The notes below the pieces were generated by a model that was not told where the DNA came from, searched no databases, and was given only the letters and a program-made list of their open reading frames with translations. A stretch of DNA of 64,000 bases from Kribbella soli (GTDB lineage Bacteria > Actinomycetota > Actinomycetes > Propionibacteriales > Kribbellaceae), in the NCBI RefSeq assembly GCF_004331345.1, contig NZ_SJJZ01000001.1, positions 744,001-808,000 of the forward strand. The letters run 5' to 3'. Shown piece by piece: positions 1-8,658 of this stretch. How positions within the stretch are numbered: the first letter of the stretch is position 1; each line of letters starts with the position of its first letter. Position numbers and translations under genes: made by a program.

Positions 1-311
1 CCGTTCGCCACGCCGTACGCCCGGATGGCTTCAGCAATCCCCGGCACCACCTTCGACAGCACACCAGCCGTCTGCTCGGGCGTCTCATCAGTGGGCGAGA
101 TCCCCGTACCACCTGTCGTCAGCACTACGTCGTACGACGCCTCGACCGCCGCACGTAGCGCCTCCCCGACCGGCGCACCGTCCGGGACCACGTCAGGCCC
201 CGACACCTCGAAACCCCATTCCGCCAACCGCGCCGCGATCAGCGGACCTGTGGTGTCGGTGTAGACCCCAGCGGCCGCTCGATTGGAGACGCTGACGACG
301 AGAGCCCTCAC
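1..311 (-). CDS. mog: MogA/MoaB-family molybdopterin protein (3' end outside window)
   Basis: Partial gene; its C-terminus lies off the left edge. Reading the minus strand from GTG at 311 gives a protein starting MRALVVSVSNRAAAG, with the family motif TGGTGISPTDETPE near residue 65. This is the molybdopterin-binding signature of MogA/MoaB, which adenylate molybdopterin before molybdate insertion. The GTG overlaps the moaC stop codon as GTGA, so it is the last visible gene of a moeA-moaC-mog operon and is probably translationally coupled. The start is set by that overlap. Whether it acts as MogA or MoaB cannot be told from this fragment. Confidence 0.85.
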   Translation of the reverse strand, partial: MRALVVSVSNRAAAGVYTDTTGPLIAARLAEWGFEVSGPDVVPDGAPVGEALRAAVEASYDVVLTTGGTGISPTDETPEQTAGVLSKVVPGIAEAIRAYGVAN

Positions 312-826
312 GGCCGCTCCCAGTGCCCGGTCTTGCCGCCTTCTTTCAGCTCCACCCGCACGTCAGTCAGCACCGCAGCCGGATCCAGCGCCTTCACCAT
401 GTCGATCACGGCGAGCCCGGCGACGGCGACCGCGGTCAACGCCTCCATCTCGACACCGGTCCGGTCGGTGGTCTTCACCTGAGCCTGGATCAGTACGGCG
501 TCGTCCGCGACCTCCAGATCGACCTTGGCCCCGGTGATCGCGATGGGATGGCACAGCGGAACCAGGTCCGGCGTCCGCTTCGCGCCCATGATCCCGGCGA
601 TCCGGGCGACACCGAGCGCGTCCCCCTTCGGTACTCCATCACCGCGCAGCGCCGCCACCACCTCGGCGGAAACCAGAACCTTGCCGCTGGCAACGGCTCG
701 CCGGACCGTGGTGTCCTTCGCGGACACGTCGACCATCCGCGCGGCCCCGGCCTCGTCGACGTGAGTCAGCCCACCGGCTCCCGGCGTACCGGAGCCGGCG
801 GTCGTCGCGCCGGGGTCCTGCGTCAT
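308..826 (-). CDS. moaC: Cyclic pyranopterin monophosphate synthase MoaC
   Basis: 172 residues, normal for MoaC, with a slightly long flexible N-terminus of about 20 residues. MoaC converts the MoaA product 3',8-cyclo-GTP into cyclic pyranopterin monophosphate, the first stable intermediate of molybdenum cofactor synthesis. The active-site motif LCHP lies near residues 91-94, MEAL at 127-130, and the catalytic Asp-Met-Val-Lys segment around Asp142/Lys145 is intact. The start codon overlaps the moeA stop (ATGA) and the stop overlaps the mog start (GTGA), so the three genes form a tightly coupled operon. No moaA, moaD or moaE is visible here. Confidence 0.95.
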   Translation of the reverse strand: MTQDPGATTAGSGTPGAGGLTHVDEAGAARMVDVSAKDTTVRRAVASGKVLVSAEVVAALRGDGVPKGDALGVARIAGIMGAKRTPDLVPLCHPIAITGAKVDLEVADDAVLIQAQVKTTDRTGVEMEALTAVAVAGLAVIDMVKALDPAAVLTDVRVELKEGGKTGHWERP

Positions 827-2049
827 CCGGTCTCCTTATCCAGAAGCATCAGCTCGACCTGGTCGCCGGCGCGGACCGAGGTCACGTCCTCGGGCACCAC
901 GATCAGTGCGTTCGCCCGGCTCAACCCGCCGAGCAGGTGCGAGCCGTGCCCGCCGACTGTACTGGCCATCCAGCCCTCGTCGCCGGACGTGGCCGCAGCG
1001 CGGACGAACTGCCGCCGCCCCGCGGGCGAGCTGAACCCGTCCAGCGTCACGCCGGGCACCAGGACCCGCCGGTACGGCATCTGCCCCATCATCTTGCGCA
1101 GCGCCGGCCGCACGAAGACCTCGAACGAGATGTACGCCGAGACCGGGTTGCCGGGCAGCGTGAAGATCGGCACCTCGTCCTCACCGATCACGCCGAAACC
1201 CTGCGGCTTGCCCGGCTGCATCGCGACCTGCGGGAAGTCCACCGTGCCGAGCTTGGAGAGCTCCTCCTTCACGATGTCGTACGCACCCATGCTGACGCCG
1301 CCGGTGGTGATGACCAGGTCAGCACGCACCAACTGGTCGGACAGCGTGTCCATGATCCGCTTGGGGTCGTCGTCGACGATGCCGACGCGGTACACCACCG
1401 CCCCGGCGTCCCGCGCGCACGCCGCCAGGGTGTAGCTGTTCGAGTCGTAGATCTGCCCGTCGCCCAGCCGGCTCCCCGGCTCCCGCAGCTCGGCCCCGGT
1501 TGAGATCACCACGACCCGTGGTCGCGGACGCGCCCTCACCCGGGCCCGCCCGACCGCTGCGAGTACGGCGATCTGCCGCGGACCGAGGACGGTGTCGCGG
1601 TCGAGCACCTGTGTCCCGGCCGTCACGTCCTCACCCGCGCGCCGCACCGAGCCACCGAGCGGTGGCTGCTGCGTGATCCGCACGGTGACCGTCCCGCCGT
1701 CGGTCCACTCGACCGGCACGACACTGTCCGCCCCACGCGGCATCGGCGCACCGGTCATGATCCGCACACAGGTCCCGGGGGTCACGACGATCGGCTCACT
1801 GCGCCCGGCCCGGAACTCCCCGACCACCGGAAGGCCGATCGGGTTCTCGTCCGAGGCCCCGGCCAGGTCACCCGCCTGAACGGCGTACCCGTCCATGGCG
1901 GAGTTGTCGAACCCCGGAAGGCTCACCCCCGAGACGATGTCCTCGCAGAGCACCAGCCCGACCGCGTCCATCAACGGCTGGTCGAACGCCGGCAGGGCCG
2001 CCACCCGTCCGAGTACGACCTCTAGATGCTCATCCACACTCCGTCTCAC
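823..2049 (-). CDS. moeA: Molybdopterin molybdenumtransferase MoeA (Glp/gephyrin family)
   Basis: 408 residues, full length for MoeA. It inserts molybdate into adenylated molybdopterin made by the MogA-type protein. Visible family motifs are MDGYA at residues 52-56, the molybdopterin-binding GGVSMGAYD at 250-258, and LPGNPVS at 298-304. The start is GTG at 2049; a second in-frame GTG lies four codons later. The downstream overlap with moaC is ATGA. The 77-nt gap to the GNAT gene upstream on the same strand probably contains the promoter or a read-through junction. Confidence 0.95.
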   Translation of the reverse strand: MRRSVDEHLEVVLGRVAALPAFDQPLMDAVGLVLCEDIVSGVSLPGFDNSAMDGYAVQAGDLAGASDENPIGLPVVGEFRAGRSEPIVVTPGTCVRIMTGAPMPRGADSVVPVEWTDGGTVTVRITQQPPLGGSVRRAGEDVTAGTQVLDRDTVLGPRQIAVLAAVGRARVRARPRPRVVVISTGAELREPGSRLGDGQIYDSNSYTLAACARDAGAVVYRVGIVDDDPKRIMDTLSDQLVRADLVITTGGVSMGAYDIVKEELSKLGTVDFPQVAMQPGKPQGFGVIGEDEVPIFTLPGNPVSAYISFEVFVRPALRKMMGQMPYRRVLVPGVTLDGFSSPAGRRQFVRAAATSGDEGWMASTVGGHGSHLLGGLSRANALIVVPEDVTSVRAGDQVELMLLDKETG

Positions 2050-2126
2050 GAGCTCGACCCTAATCCACCCATCCGCTGTTTCAGCGCCAAGTTCCGGACG
2101 GGTGCGCGAAGAAGTCCGGTTGAGGT

Positions 2127-2606
2127 CTAGGTGGGTTCCGATTCCGGGTGATTGCCCCAGACCATGCGGACGTCCGGGGCGCGTTCCTCGTTCGCCGAGC
2201 CGTCGGTACGGCGTACCTCACGGAAGTCGTGCCGCCGGTAGAAGGTCTGCGCGCGCGTGTTGGTCTGGAAGGTCCACAACGCCAGACCGCCGGGGCGAAG
2301 ATCTTTGGCGAGGTCGACGAGCGCGGAGCCGATGCCCTGGCCGGCCGCGTCCGGGGCGACGTACAACTGGTCGAGGTCGTCACCGTCGAGGGTGAGGACC
2401 GCGACGATCCGGCCGTCGTCGAGGGCGACCCAGGTCTGCGCGTCCGGGAGCAGTACGTCGGCGAACCACGTGGCGACCTGCTCCGCGGTGTGGATCGCGG
2501 GCGGCAGCTGGGAGTCCTCTGTGTGCCGTGAGCGCCACCAGACCGCAGCGGCCTCGTCGGTGTCGTAGGGCTCCAGCGGGCGGACGAGCAGGTCGCCCAC
2601 GCTCAA
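2127..2606 (-). CDS. GNAT-family N-acetyltransferase
   Basis: 159 residues with one GNAT fold. The acetyl-CoA pyrophosphate-binding loop reads VAPDAAGQGIGSALV near residue 90, followed by the usual beta-bulge segment and a C-terminal FYRRHDF motif, where GNATs carry a conserved Tyr/Phe pair. The substrate is unknown. Start TTG at 2606 overlaps the stop of the UDP-glucose pyrophosphorylase gene (TTGA), which argues for coupled translation. Actinobacteria often carry a RimJ-type acetyltransferase beside galU and moeA; this one holds the same position but is shorter and not clearly RimJ. Confidence 0.85.
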   Translation of the reverse strand: MSVGDLLVRPLEPYDTDEAAAVWWRSRHTEDSQLPPAIHTAEQVATWFADVLLPDAQTWVALDDGRIVAVLTLDGDDLDQLYVAPDAAGQGIGSALVDLAKDLRPGGLALWTFQTNTRAQTFYRRHDFREVRRTDGSANEERAPDVRMVWGNHPESEPT

Positions 2607-3988
2607 CGCAGTTCGGTCCCGTCCGGAATCACCCGGCGCTCACCGTCGGGCGCTGTCACCTCGACGTCCCCGATCACCACCACATCTTTGCCGAAGGCAA
2701 CATCGCCGCGGACCTCCAGCCGGTCGGCCCGGACCAGCGACGGCGACCCGGCCGGGAAGCGGGCGTCGAAGTCGGCGAGGATCTTGAAGTACTTCGGGTC
2801 CAGGTCGACGTACGGCTCGTCGCCCTCGTGCGTCGTGGTCAGGTCGCCGGTCTCGTCGAGCTCGTACACGTCCGAGCGCAGCACCAGCAGGTCGTTCGTC
2901 GTCTTCACCGGCTTGAACCGGCTGCGGTCCACGATCACCGCCTGCGACCCGTCGAAGGTCTCGATCGCGGTCCCCATCCCGGTCTCCAGCTGGATCACCT
3001 TCGGCGAGGACGGGTCGGCCGGGTCGACGGTCTTGCGGTTCACGAGGATCGGCAGCCCGAGAATCCCGTCGTGCCCGTCCATCAGCTCGGCGAGCCGGTC
3101 AAGATCGATCCACAGGTTGTTGGTGTTGAACATCCGGTGCCGGGTGACGTCCTGGAAGTACTGCGTGTCCTCGTCGGCCACCTGCGCGCTGTCCCGCAGG
3201 ATCAGCCGCCCGTCGGACTTCCGCACCGCGACGTGCCCGCCCTTGCGGTCGGACCGCGTCCGCCGGCAGACCTCCATCCCGAACGGTACGTCGTGCTCCG
3301 CCATCCAGGCCGCGATCCGCGGGTCCGGGGTGGCACCGAGGTTGTCCGCGTTCGAGATGAACGCGTGCCGGAAACCGTGATCCCGCAGCGCGTCGAGGGT
3401 GCCCGAGGCAACCAACGCGGTGAACAGGTCGCCGTGCCCGGGCGGGCACCAGGCGAGCTCCGGGTCCGGCTCCCACTCGGCCGGCGTCAGGTCGTCGGCG
3501 AGCAGCTTCGGCTCCATGTTCTGCAGGAAGTCGAGCGGCAGGCCGTCCACCGCGAGCCCGTCGTACTCGCTGAGGATCTGCAGCGACTCGGTCTTGGTGC
3601 GGAACGAGTTCATCAGCACCAGCGGCAGCGGTACGTCGTACGCGCGCCGGGTACTCAGGATCTGGCGGGCGATGATGTCCAGGAAGCTCAGCCCGTCCTT
3701 GACCGGCAGCGCGGACTTCGGGCCGGTGACGCCCATCGACGTACCGAGGCCGCCGTTGAGCTTGATGACCACCGTCTCGGCCAGGGCGGCGCGGAGCGCC
3801 TCCGGGTCGGTGTCCAGGTGGTCCAAGTGCGGCAGGTCGCCCACCGGCTCGATGTCGTCCTCGCGGATCTTTCCCTGTTGTCCGGACTCGAGCAGCCGGT
3901 AGTAGTGCGTGAAGACACGTATCGCGACGTCGGCAGCACCGGCCGCGCGCATCTTCTCCTGCGCTTGTCTGAGACCCACCTCACCCAT
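2603..3988 (-). CDS. UTP--glucose-1-phosphate uridylyltransferase, UDPGP (eukaryote-like) family
   Basis: 461 residues. It carries the UDPGP-family nucleotide motif LNGGLGTSMG near residue 76, followed by GPKSALPVKDG, and continues with the family pattern (NADNLGATPDPRI; NTNNLWIDLDRL). The enzyme makes UDP-glucose from UTP and glucose-1-phosphate for cell envelope and glycan synthesis. It belongs to the family typical of eukaryotic UGPases rather than the short bacterial GalU family. The C-terminus predicts the left-handed beta-helix seen in UGPases (VAFGKDVVVIGDVEVTAP). It is divergent from the 5-formyltetrahydrofolate cyclo-ligase gene with only 65 nt between starts and is first in a run towards moeA. 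Confidence 0.93.
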   Translation of the reverse strand: MGEVGLRQAQEKMRAAGAADVAIRVFTHYYRLLESGQQGKIREDDIEPVGDLPHLDHLDTDPEALRAALAETVVIKLNGGLGTSMGVTGPKSALPVKDGLSFLDIIARQILSTRRAYDVPLPLVLMNSFRTKTESLQILSEYDGLAVDGLPLDFLQNMEPKLLADDLTPAEWEPDPELAWCPPGHGDLFTALVASGTLDALRDHGFRHAFISNADNLGATPDPRIAAWMAEHDVPFGMEVCRRTRSDRKGGHVAVRKSDGRLILRDSAQVADEDTQYFQDVTRHRMFNTNNLWIDLDRLAELMDGHDGILGLPILVNRKTVDPADPSSPKVIQLETGMGTAIETFDGSQAVIVDRSRFKPVKTTNDLLVLRSDVYELDETGDLTTTHEGDEPYVDLDPKYFKILADFDARFPAGSPSLVRADRLEVRGDVAFGKDVVVIGDVEVTAPDGERRVIPDGTELR

Positions 3989-4041
3989 GCACCAACCCTA
4001 GGGGACGGCAGGCAATCCCAGTGTTGCGCGCGTCACGCTCC

Positions 4042-4053
4042 TACGATCAGAAC
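4042..4053 (+). promoter_or_regulatory. -10 element TACGAT placed for a leaderless transcript
   Basis: TACGAT at 4042-4047 is followed by six bases and then GTG at 4054. There is no Shine-Dalgarno sequence. This spacing places transcription initiation at or next to the start codon, so I use 4054 rather than the earlier in-frame GTG at 4021 as the gene start. No clear -35 is visible. Confidence 0.5.
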
Positions 4054-4614
4054 GTGTTTCAGACGAAGGCCGCGGCGCGGCAGCACTTCCTGGAGGCGCG
4101 GAGGCTGCGGCCTCACGCGGCAGGACTGCTGGCGAGCGCCCAACAGGTGCTGCCCGAGGTGTACCGCGTCGCTCTCTACGTGTCCATGGGACCTGAGCCG
4201 CAGACCGGTGCGCTGATCGACTGGCTGCTCGCGACCAACCGCGAGGTGCTGTTGCCGATCCTGTACGCCGACAACGACCTGGGCTGGGGTGTTGCACCCG
4301 GTGCAGCCGACCTGGTGCCCGGTCGGCTCGGCCTGTCCGAGCCGCCGACCGACCTGGGCTCCGACGCGATCGCTACCGCCGATCTGGTCATCTGCCCGGC
4401 CGTGGCTGTCACCCATGACGGCGTACGCCTCGGCCGCGGCGGCGGCTCGTACGACCGTGCGCTCGCCCGCGTCCGCCCTGGTACGCCGGTCTGGGCCGCC
4501 GTGTACGACACGGAGATCGTCGACGCCCTGCCGTCCGACGCCCACGACAGGCCGGTGGACGCAGCGCTCACACCAAATCGCTTGATCCCACTGCGAGGAT
4601 CGGGGGATGACTGA
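4054..4614 (+). CDS. 5-formyltetrahydrofolate cyclo-ligase
   Basis: 186 residues from GTG 4054, the usual family length. It converts 5-formyl-THF to 5,10-methenyl-THF using ATP, salvaging an inhibitory folate. The N-terminal KAAARQHFLEARR carries the family's ATP-contacting basic residues, and the C-terminal motif GRGGGSYDRAL is the signature loop. The start is chosen from a TACGAT -10 six bases upstream; an alternative GTG at 4021 would add 11 unrelated residues. Its stop overlaps the next gene by 8 nt. The divergent UGPase neighbour fits the usual actinobacterial fthC-galU-moeA arrangement. Confidence 0.93.
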   Translation: MFQTKAAARQHFLEARRLRPHAAGLLASAQQVLPEVYRVALYVSMGPEPQTGALIDWLLATNREVLLPILYADNDLGWGVAPGAADLVPGRLGLSEPPTDLGSDAIATADLVICPAVAVTHDGVRLGRGGGSYDRALARVRPGTPVWAAVYDTEIVDALPSDAHDRPVDAALTPNRLIPLRGSGDD

Positions 4615-5512
4615 GACGGCGGTCCAAGCCGCAGCCACAGCCGCACGCACCCTCGGCCTCACGGTCACTGACCCGACTGTCCTCTACGAGGCGTTCTCGA
4701 CGGTCGTGCACCTGCTGCCTTCACCAGTGGTCGCACGGGTACCGATGAACCTCCCAGGCGGCTTACAGGAACCAGAGCCCGCCGTACGACGCCAGCAGCG
4801 CGAGCTGGACGCGGTGAGCTGGCTGGCGGGACAAGGGCTTCCCGTGGTGCCGCCGAGTCCGCTGGTGCCGCTGGAGCCGGCGGAGCAGGACGGACTGTCC
4901 ATGACCTTCTGGACGTACGTCGAGGTGGACAAGGCTGCTGAACCGGACTACGTCGGGGCAACCGCCCGCGTCGCCGAGTTGCACGCCCAACTCGCGAAGT
5001 ATCCAGGAGAGCTGCCCTGGATGACTCCCCTGCGGCTGATCAGCCCGGGTCTGGCAGCCGCCGAGGCAGTACCGGGTCTGCTCGAGCAGGAGGACGTGGA
5101 CCGGGCGAGAGCCGAGTGGAAGGTGTTGGAGCCGATCCTGACCAGCAGGGCCGGGTTCGAGGCGGTCTTCCCGTCTGCGACCGTGCAGCCGCTGCACGGC
5201 GACGCCCCGTCGTGGAACCTGATCACCACCGTCGACGGCCCGCTGTGGGCCGACTTCGAGGACGTGACGATCGGCCCACTCGAGTGGGACCTCGCTGGCT
5301 TCGGCCCCGACCTGTGCCACGCGTACGACGAGGGCGCGCGCTCCCGCGGCCTCCCGACGCTGGACCCGCAGGTCCAGCAGGTGATGGACCTGGCACGCGC
5401 ACTGCAGGTCCTGGTGTGCACTCCCCTGGTCCCACAGTTCCCAGCCCTGGCCGACGGCATCCGCATGTTCGCCGCACAGTGGCGGGACATGCCGTTCGCG
5501 GGTGGCTGCTAG
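4607..5512 (+). CDS. Phosphotransferase of the APH/choline-kinase superfamily
   Basis: 301 residues. The kinase active site is visible: the Brenner-type motif LHGDAPSWN near residue 197 carries the catalytic Asp and the Mg-binding Asn, and the metal-binding Asp lies in WADFEDVTIGP about 15 residues later. Such enzymes phosphorylate small hydroxylated molecules; the substrate cannot be inferred, and resistance should not be assumed. It starts inside the previous gene (8-nt overlap), so the two are probably co-translated. Its TAG stop lies in a CTAG that also forms the stop of the penicillin acylase gene on the opposite strand. Confidence 0.85.
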   Translation: MTETAVQAAATAARTLGLTVTDPTVLYEAFSTVVHLLPSPVVARVPMNLPGGLQEPEPAVRRQQRELDAVSWLAGQGLPVVPPSPLVPLEPAEQDGLSMTFWTYVEVDKAAEPDYVGATARVAELHAQLAKYPGELPWMTPLRLISPGLAAAEAVPGLLEQEDVDRARAEWKVLEPILTSRAGFEAVFPSATVQPLHGDAPSWNLITTVDGPLWADFEDVTIGPLEWDLAGFGPDLCHAYDEGARSRGLPTLDPQVQQVMDLARALQVLVCTPLVPQFPALADGIRMFAAQWRDMPFAGGC

Positions 5513-8049
5513 CTGCCCGGCTTGGTGAACGTCAGGGAGTGTTTGCGGGTCGCCTCCACGGCGCCCTTGGTGTAGGCCCACTGGAGGGTTTCGCCCTTGA
5601 CCCACAGGTCGGTCTGATCGGTGTAGTTCGACGAGAACGCGTGGCCGGACACACCGGTCAGGTTGACCCAGCGGGACTTGTCGAAGTCCGACAGGTCGAC
5701 GACCATCCGCATCGACGGGGTCGCCGTCACGTCGTACCCCTCCGCCGCGTCCCAGCCGGTGGCGTCCACGATCGACGTACCGCCGCCCAGTTCGTACGGC
5801 CCACGGTTGAAGATCTTCTCGACCGCTCCGATACCGGACTTGCCCAGTGTCTGGTTGGTCAGCGTCAGCCTGTGCAGCCGGCCCCACTGCCAGTTGGCCG
5901 GCTCCCGCGCCATCTTCTGGGTGATCTCGGTCCGCGCGTTGATCAGGGCCTCACGAAGGATGTCGTCCCGGCTCTCCCGTTGCGGCGTCCCGATGTTGTC
6001 CCACCAGCCGCTGTTCTGCTGCCCGATCAGCGTGTGGACCACCTCGAACCAGCGTGAGCCGCCGTCCGGCCAGGTGCCTTCGGGGAGCTGGTCGTGGAAC
6101 GTCAGCGCGAGCAGGTTGCGCCAGACCACGTTGAAGTACGCCGCGGCCGCCGAGTCCGGCGGCTGGGTGAAGTCCCAGTTCCGCAGGACGTCCTGGCCCT
6201 GTTTGTCGAACGCGTCGTCGATGCTGATCCGCAACAGGTACGGCACCAGCATCTCGGCGGCCTTGCTCTTGGTGTCCAGCTGGATCGACGCCATCGCGTT
6301 CGCGTCCAGCTTCCCGGCCGCCTTGATCCGGTCGAGGATCTGCTGCGAGCGGTAGCCGTAGTCCCAGGAGTTGGTCAGGTAGTACGTGTACGTGTTCGGA
6401 ACGACCGCCTGGTTCGCGGTGACGATGATGCCGTCCGGTGGGTCGAACTCACTCGGCAACGCGTCGAACGGGACGTACCCCTTCCAGGAGTACTTCGGGT
6501 CCCAGCCAGGGACGGGCCAGTCACCGCGGCCGGTGGCGCGGATCGGGATCAGTCCGGGCGCCTGGTAGCCGATGTGGCCGTCGGTGTCGGCGTACACCAG
6601 GTTCTGCGAGGGCACCTGGAACTGCTGCGCGGCGGCGCGGAACTGGCTCCAGTTCTGCGCGGTGTTGATCGCGAACAGCGCGTCCGCGGTCCGGCCCGGG
6701 TTCAGCGCGGTCCATTGCAGCGCGACGCCGTACGCGGTCGGGTACTTCGCCTGCGTCGCAGCCGACTCACCCAGCTTGCGTTCGTCCTCGTCGACGTCCG
6801 AGATGAGCGGACCGTGCCTGGTCTCGCGGACGGTGATCTTCACCGGCTCGTCCTGGCCGGCCACCTTGAACGTCTCCTCGCGGGTGGACATCGCGCGCCA
6901 CTTGTTGTTGTAGAGGACGTTGTTGCCCTCGATCCGCTCCAGGTACAGGTCCTGGACGTCCGGGTCGAGGTTGGTGAAGCCCCAGGAGATCGCGTTGTTG
7001 TGGCCGATCACCACACCGGGCAGACCGGAGAAGCTGAAGCCGGAGACGTCGAACGGGCACGCCTCGCCGACGTTGTTGCAGTGCAGGCCGACCTGCGTCC
7101 AGATACCCGGCATGGTCGCGCCGAGGTGCGGGTCGTTGGCCAGCAGCGGCTTGCCGGTGGTGGTGTGGTCACCGGACACCACCCACGAGTTCGACCCGAC
7201 GCCGTCACCCTGACCGAGCAGCTCGGGCAGACCCTTGGCGACCTTCTGCACCGAGTCCAGCGACTTGAGCAGGTCCTGGGTGAGCATGCTCCGCCGGACC
7301 TCGTTGCTGACCGGAGCGGTGGTGAACTTGCCGTCCCTGCCGATCGAGCCGGCGGACATGATCGGCTGGTTCCGGTCGTACGGGTACTGCGGGTAGAGGC
7401 TCTCGACGTTGCGCGCCGGCATCGCGGCCAGCAGCTTCGTCCGGGTGACCTCCTCGTCCAGGTTGCCGCCCAGGTCCCACGCCATCGCCTTCAGCCAGGA
7501 CAGCGAGTCGGCAGCGGTCCACGGCTCCGGCGTGTAGTTCTTCGGCCCGCCGGGCTGGAGAGACAGCACGCCGTACTCCAGGCTGAGGCCGGAGCCGCTG
7601 TGCGAGGAGAGGTACGCGTTGACGCCTCGGGCGTAGTCGTCGAGGTACTGCCGGGTGGTCGGGCTGAGCAGCGGCAGCTCTTTCTCCGCCACCCGCCGCC
7701 AGCCGAGCGTCCGGACGAACTTGTCGGTCTCGAGCGCGGTCTCGCCGAACAGCTCGCTCAACCGGCCGGACGTGACGTGCCGGCGGAAGTCCATCTCGAA
7801 GAACCGGTCCTGCGCGTGCACGTAGCCCTGTGCCGCGAACAGGTCGGCCGGGGTGTCGGCGTAGATCTGGGGGATTCCGTTGGTGTCCCGGACCACGCTG
7901 ACCTCGGCGTCCAGGCCGTTCAGCTCGATCGTTCCGTCGTACGTCGGGAACGAGTGGCGGACGACGAAGACGACGGTACCGGCGATCACCAGGAGGACCG
8001 TGGCGAGGGCGATTCCGCTGATGACGACGACTCGAAGCAGGCGTGGCAC
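5509..8049 (-). CDS. Penicillin acylase family hydrolase (Ntn hydrolase, membrane-anchored)
   Basis: 846 residues. An N-terminal hydrophobic segment at about residues 7-31 acts as signal or anchor, so the enzyme works outside the membrane. The S45 family precursor is cut autocatalytically before a Ser that becomes the N-terminal nucleophile; here that is Ser286 in GVGSNSWVVSG, followed by the expected ANDPHLG. Members hydrolyse amide bonds of penicillins or acyl-homoserine lactones; which one applies here is unknown. It is transcribed alone and converges on the APH-type kinase, sharing a CTAG as mutual stop codons. Confidence 0.92.
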   Translation of the reverse strand: MPRLLRVVVISGIALATVLLVIAGTVVFVVRHSFPTYDGTIELNGLDAEVSVVRDTNGIPQIYADTPADLFAAQGYVHAQDRFFEMDFRRHVTSGRLSELFGETALETDKFVRTLGWRRVAEKELPLLSPTTRQYLDDYARGVNAYLSSHSGSGLSLEYGVLSLQPGGPKNYTPEPWTAADSLSWLKAMAWDLGGNLDEEVTRTKLLAAMPARNVESLYPQYPYDRNQPIMSAGSIGRDGKFTTAPVSNEVRRSMLTQDLLKSLDSVQKVAKGLPELLGQGDGVGSNSWVVSGDHTTTGKPLLANDPHLGATMPGIWTQVGLHCNNVGEACPFDVSGFSFSGLPGVVIGHNNAISWGFTNLDPDVQDLYLERIEGNNVLYNNKWRAMSTREETFKVAGQDEPVKITVRETRHGPLISDVDEDERKLGESAATQAKYPTAYGVALQWTALNPGRTADALFAINTAQNWSQFRAAAQQFQVPSQNLVYADTDGHIGYQAPGLIPIRATGRGDWPVPGWDPKYSWKGYVPFDALPSEFDPPDGIIVTANQAVVPNTYTYYLTNSWDYGYRSQQILDRIKAAGKLDANAMASIQLDTKSKAAEMLVPYLLRISIDDAFDKQGQDVLRNWDFTQPPDSAAAAYFNVVWRNLLALTFHDQLPEGTWPDGGSRWFEVVHTLIGQQNSGWWDNIGTPQRESRDDILREALINARTEITQKMAREPANWQWGRLHRLTLTNQTLGKSGIGAVEKIFNRGPYELGGGTSIVDATGWDAAEGYDVTATPSMRMVVDLSDFDKSRWVNLTGVSGHAFSSNYTDQTDLWVKGETLQWAYTKGAVEATRKHSLTFTKPGS

Positions 8050-8110
8050 GGACCAACCGTAGAGAATCCCCCCGCCCTCCCCAAATGGGGTCCCTCACAA
8101 CTTTGCGTTG

Positions 8111-8139
8111 CTCTGCGTCGGCTGGACAGGGACGCAGAG
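8111..8139. repeat. 9-bp perfect inverted repeat in divergent intergenic region
   Basis: CTCTGCGTC at 8111-8119 and GACGCAGAG at 8131-8139 form a perfect dyad with an 11-nt loop. It lies 62 nt upstream of the penicillin acylase start and about 100 nt upstream of the FmdB gene, so it could be an operator or a leader hairpin for either. The rest of 8050-8236 shows no gene. Confidence 0.45.
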
Positions 8140-8236
8140 TTGAGGTAGGCAAGGGCGGGTTTGGAATACTTCGGTCGCCTGGCGCATTATTAGCAGTCGG
8201 GTAGTAGGAGTGCCAGCGGCTTGAAGGGAACCGACC

Positions 8237-8599
8237 GTGCCGACGTACCAGTACCAGTGCACCGACTGTGGTGAAGCGCTCGAGGTGCGCCAGAGCTTCT
8301 CGGACGATGCTCTGACCGTGTGCCCGAACTGCCAGGGAAACCTGCGCAAGGTCTTCAACGCCGTGGGCGTCGTGTTCAAGGGTTCCGGCTTCTACCGGAC
8401 CGACAGCCGGTCGTCCGGCAAGAGCTCGGTGCCGGCGAAGTCCGAGTCCTCGTCCGGGTCGTCCTCCTCCGGATCGTCCTCGTCGGGCTCCACGTCCTCC
8501 GGGTCGTCGTCGAACGGCTCGTCCGGGTCGTCGTCCTCGGGTTCCTCGTCGTCCGGTTCGTCCTCGAGCAGCTCGTCCTCGGGCACCAGCGCGGCCTGA
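8237..8599 (+). CDS. FmdB-family zinc-ribbon protein with Ser/Gly-rich tail
   Basis: 120 residues. The N-terminal ~60 residues are a FmdB/CxxC_CxxC_SSSS zinc ribbon: MPTYQYQCTDCG with a second CPNCQG pair, then the family GVVFKGSGFYRTD segment. The C-terminal half is almost entirely Ser, Gly and Asn and probably disordered. FmdB proteins are putative regulators or metal-binding proteins without an established general role. GTG 8237 is preceded by GAAGGGA. It stands alone between a divergent hydrolase and the SAF protein. Confidence 0.9.
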   Translation: MPTYQYQCTDCGEALEVRQSFSDDALTVCPNCQGNLRKVFNAVGVVFKGSGFYRTDSRSSGKSSVPAKSESSSGSSSSGSSSSGSTSSGSSSNGSSGSSSSGSSSSGSSSSSSSSGTSAA

Positions 8600-8645
8600 C
8601 CGCACCCCCTGTGGATAACTGAAGGGCGGCGGCCGGCGAAACTCG

Positions 8646-8658
8646 TATCTTCTCCGGC
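8646..8658 (+). promoter_or_regulatory. -10 element TATCTT seven bases before ATG
   Basis: TATCTT at 8646-8651 followed by seven bases and ATG 8659, with no ribosome binding site, suggesting a leaderless transcript for the SAF-domain gene. Confidence 0.45.

Noticed and set aside
4607..5512. Calling the APH-type kinase an aminoglycoside resistance gene
   Set aside because: Only the general kinase motifs are present; many superfamily members act on unrelated metabolites.
6094..8148. A 684-codon plus-strand frame opposite the penicillin acylase gene
   Set aside because: The minus-strand gene has signal, Ser nucleophile and family motifs; the opposite frame has none.
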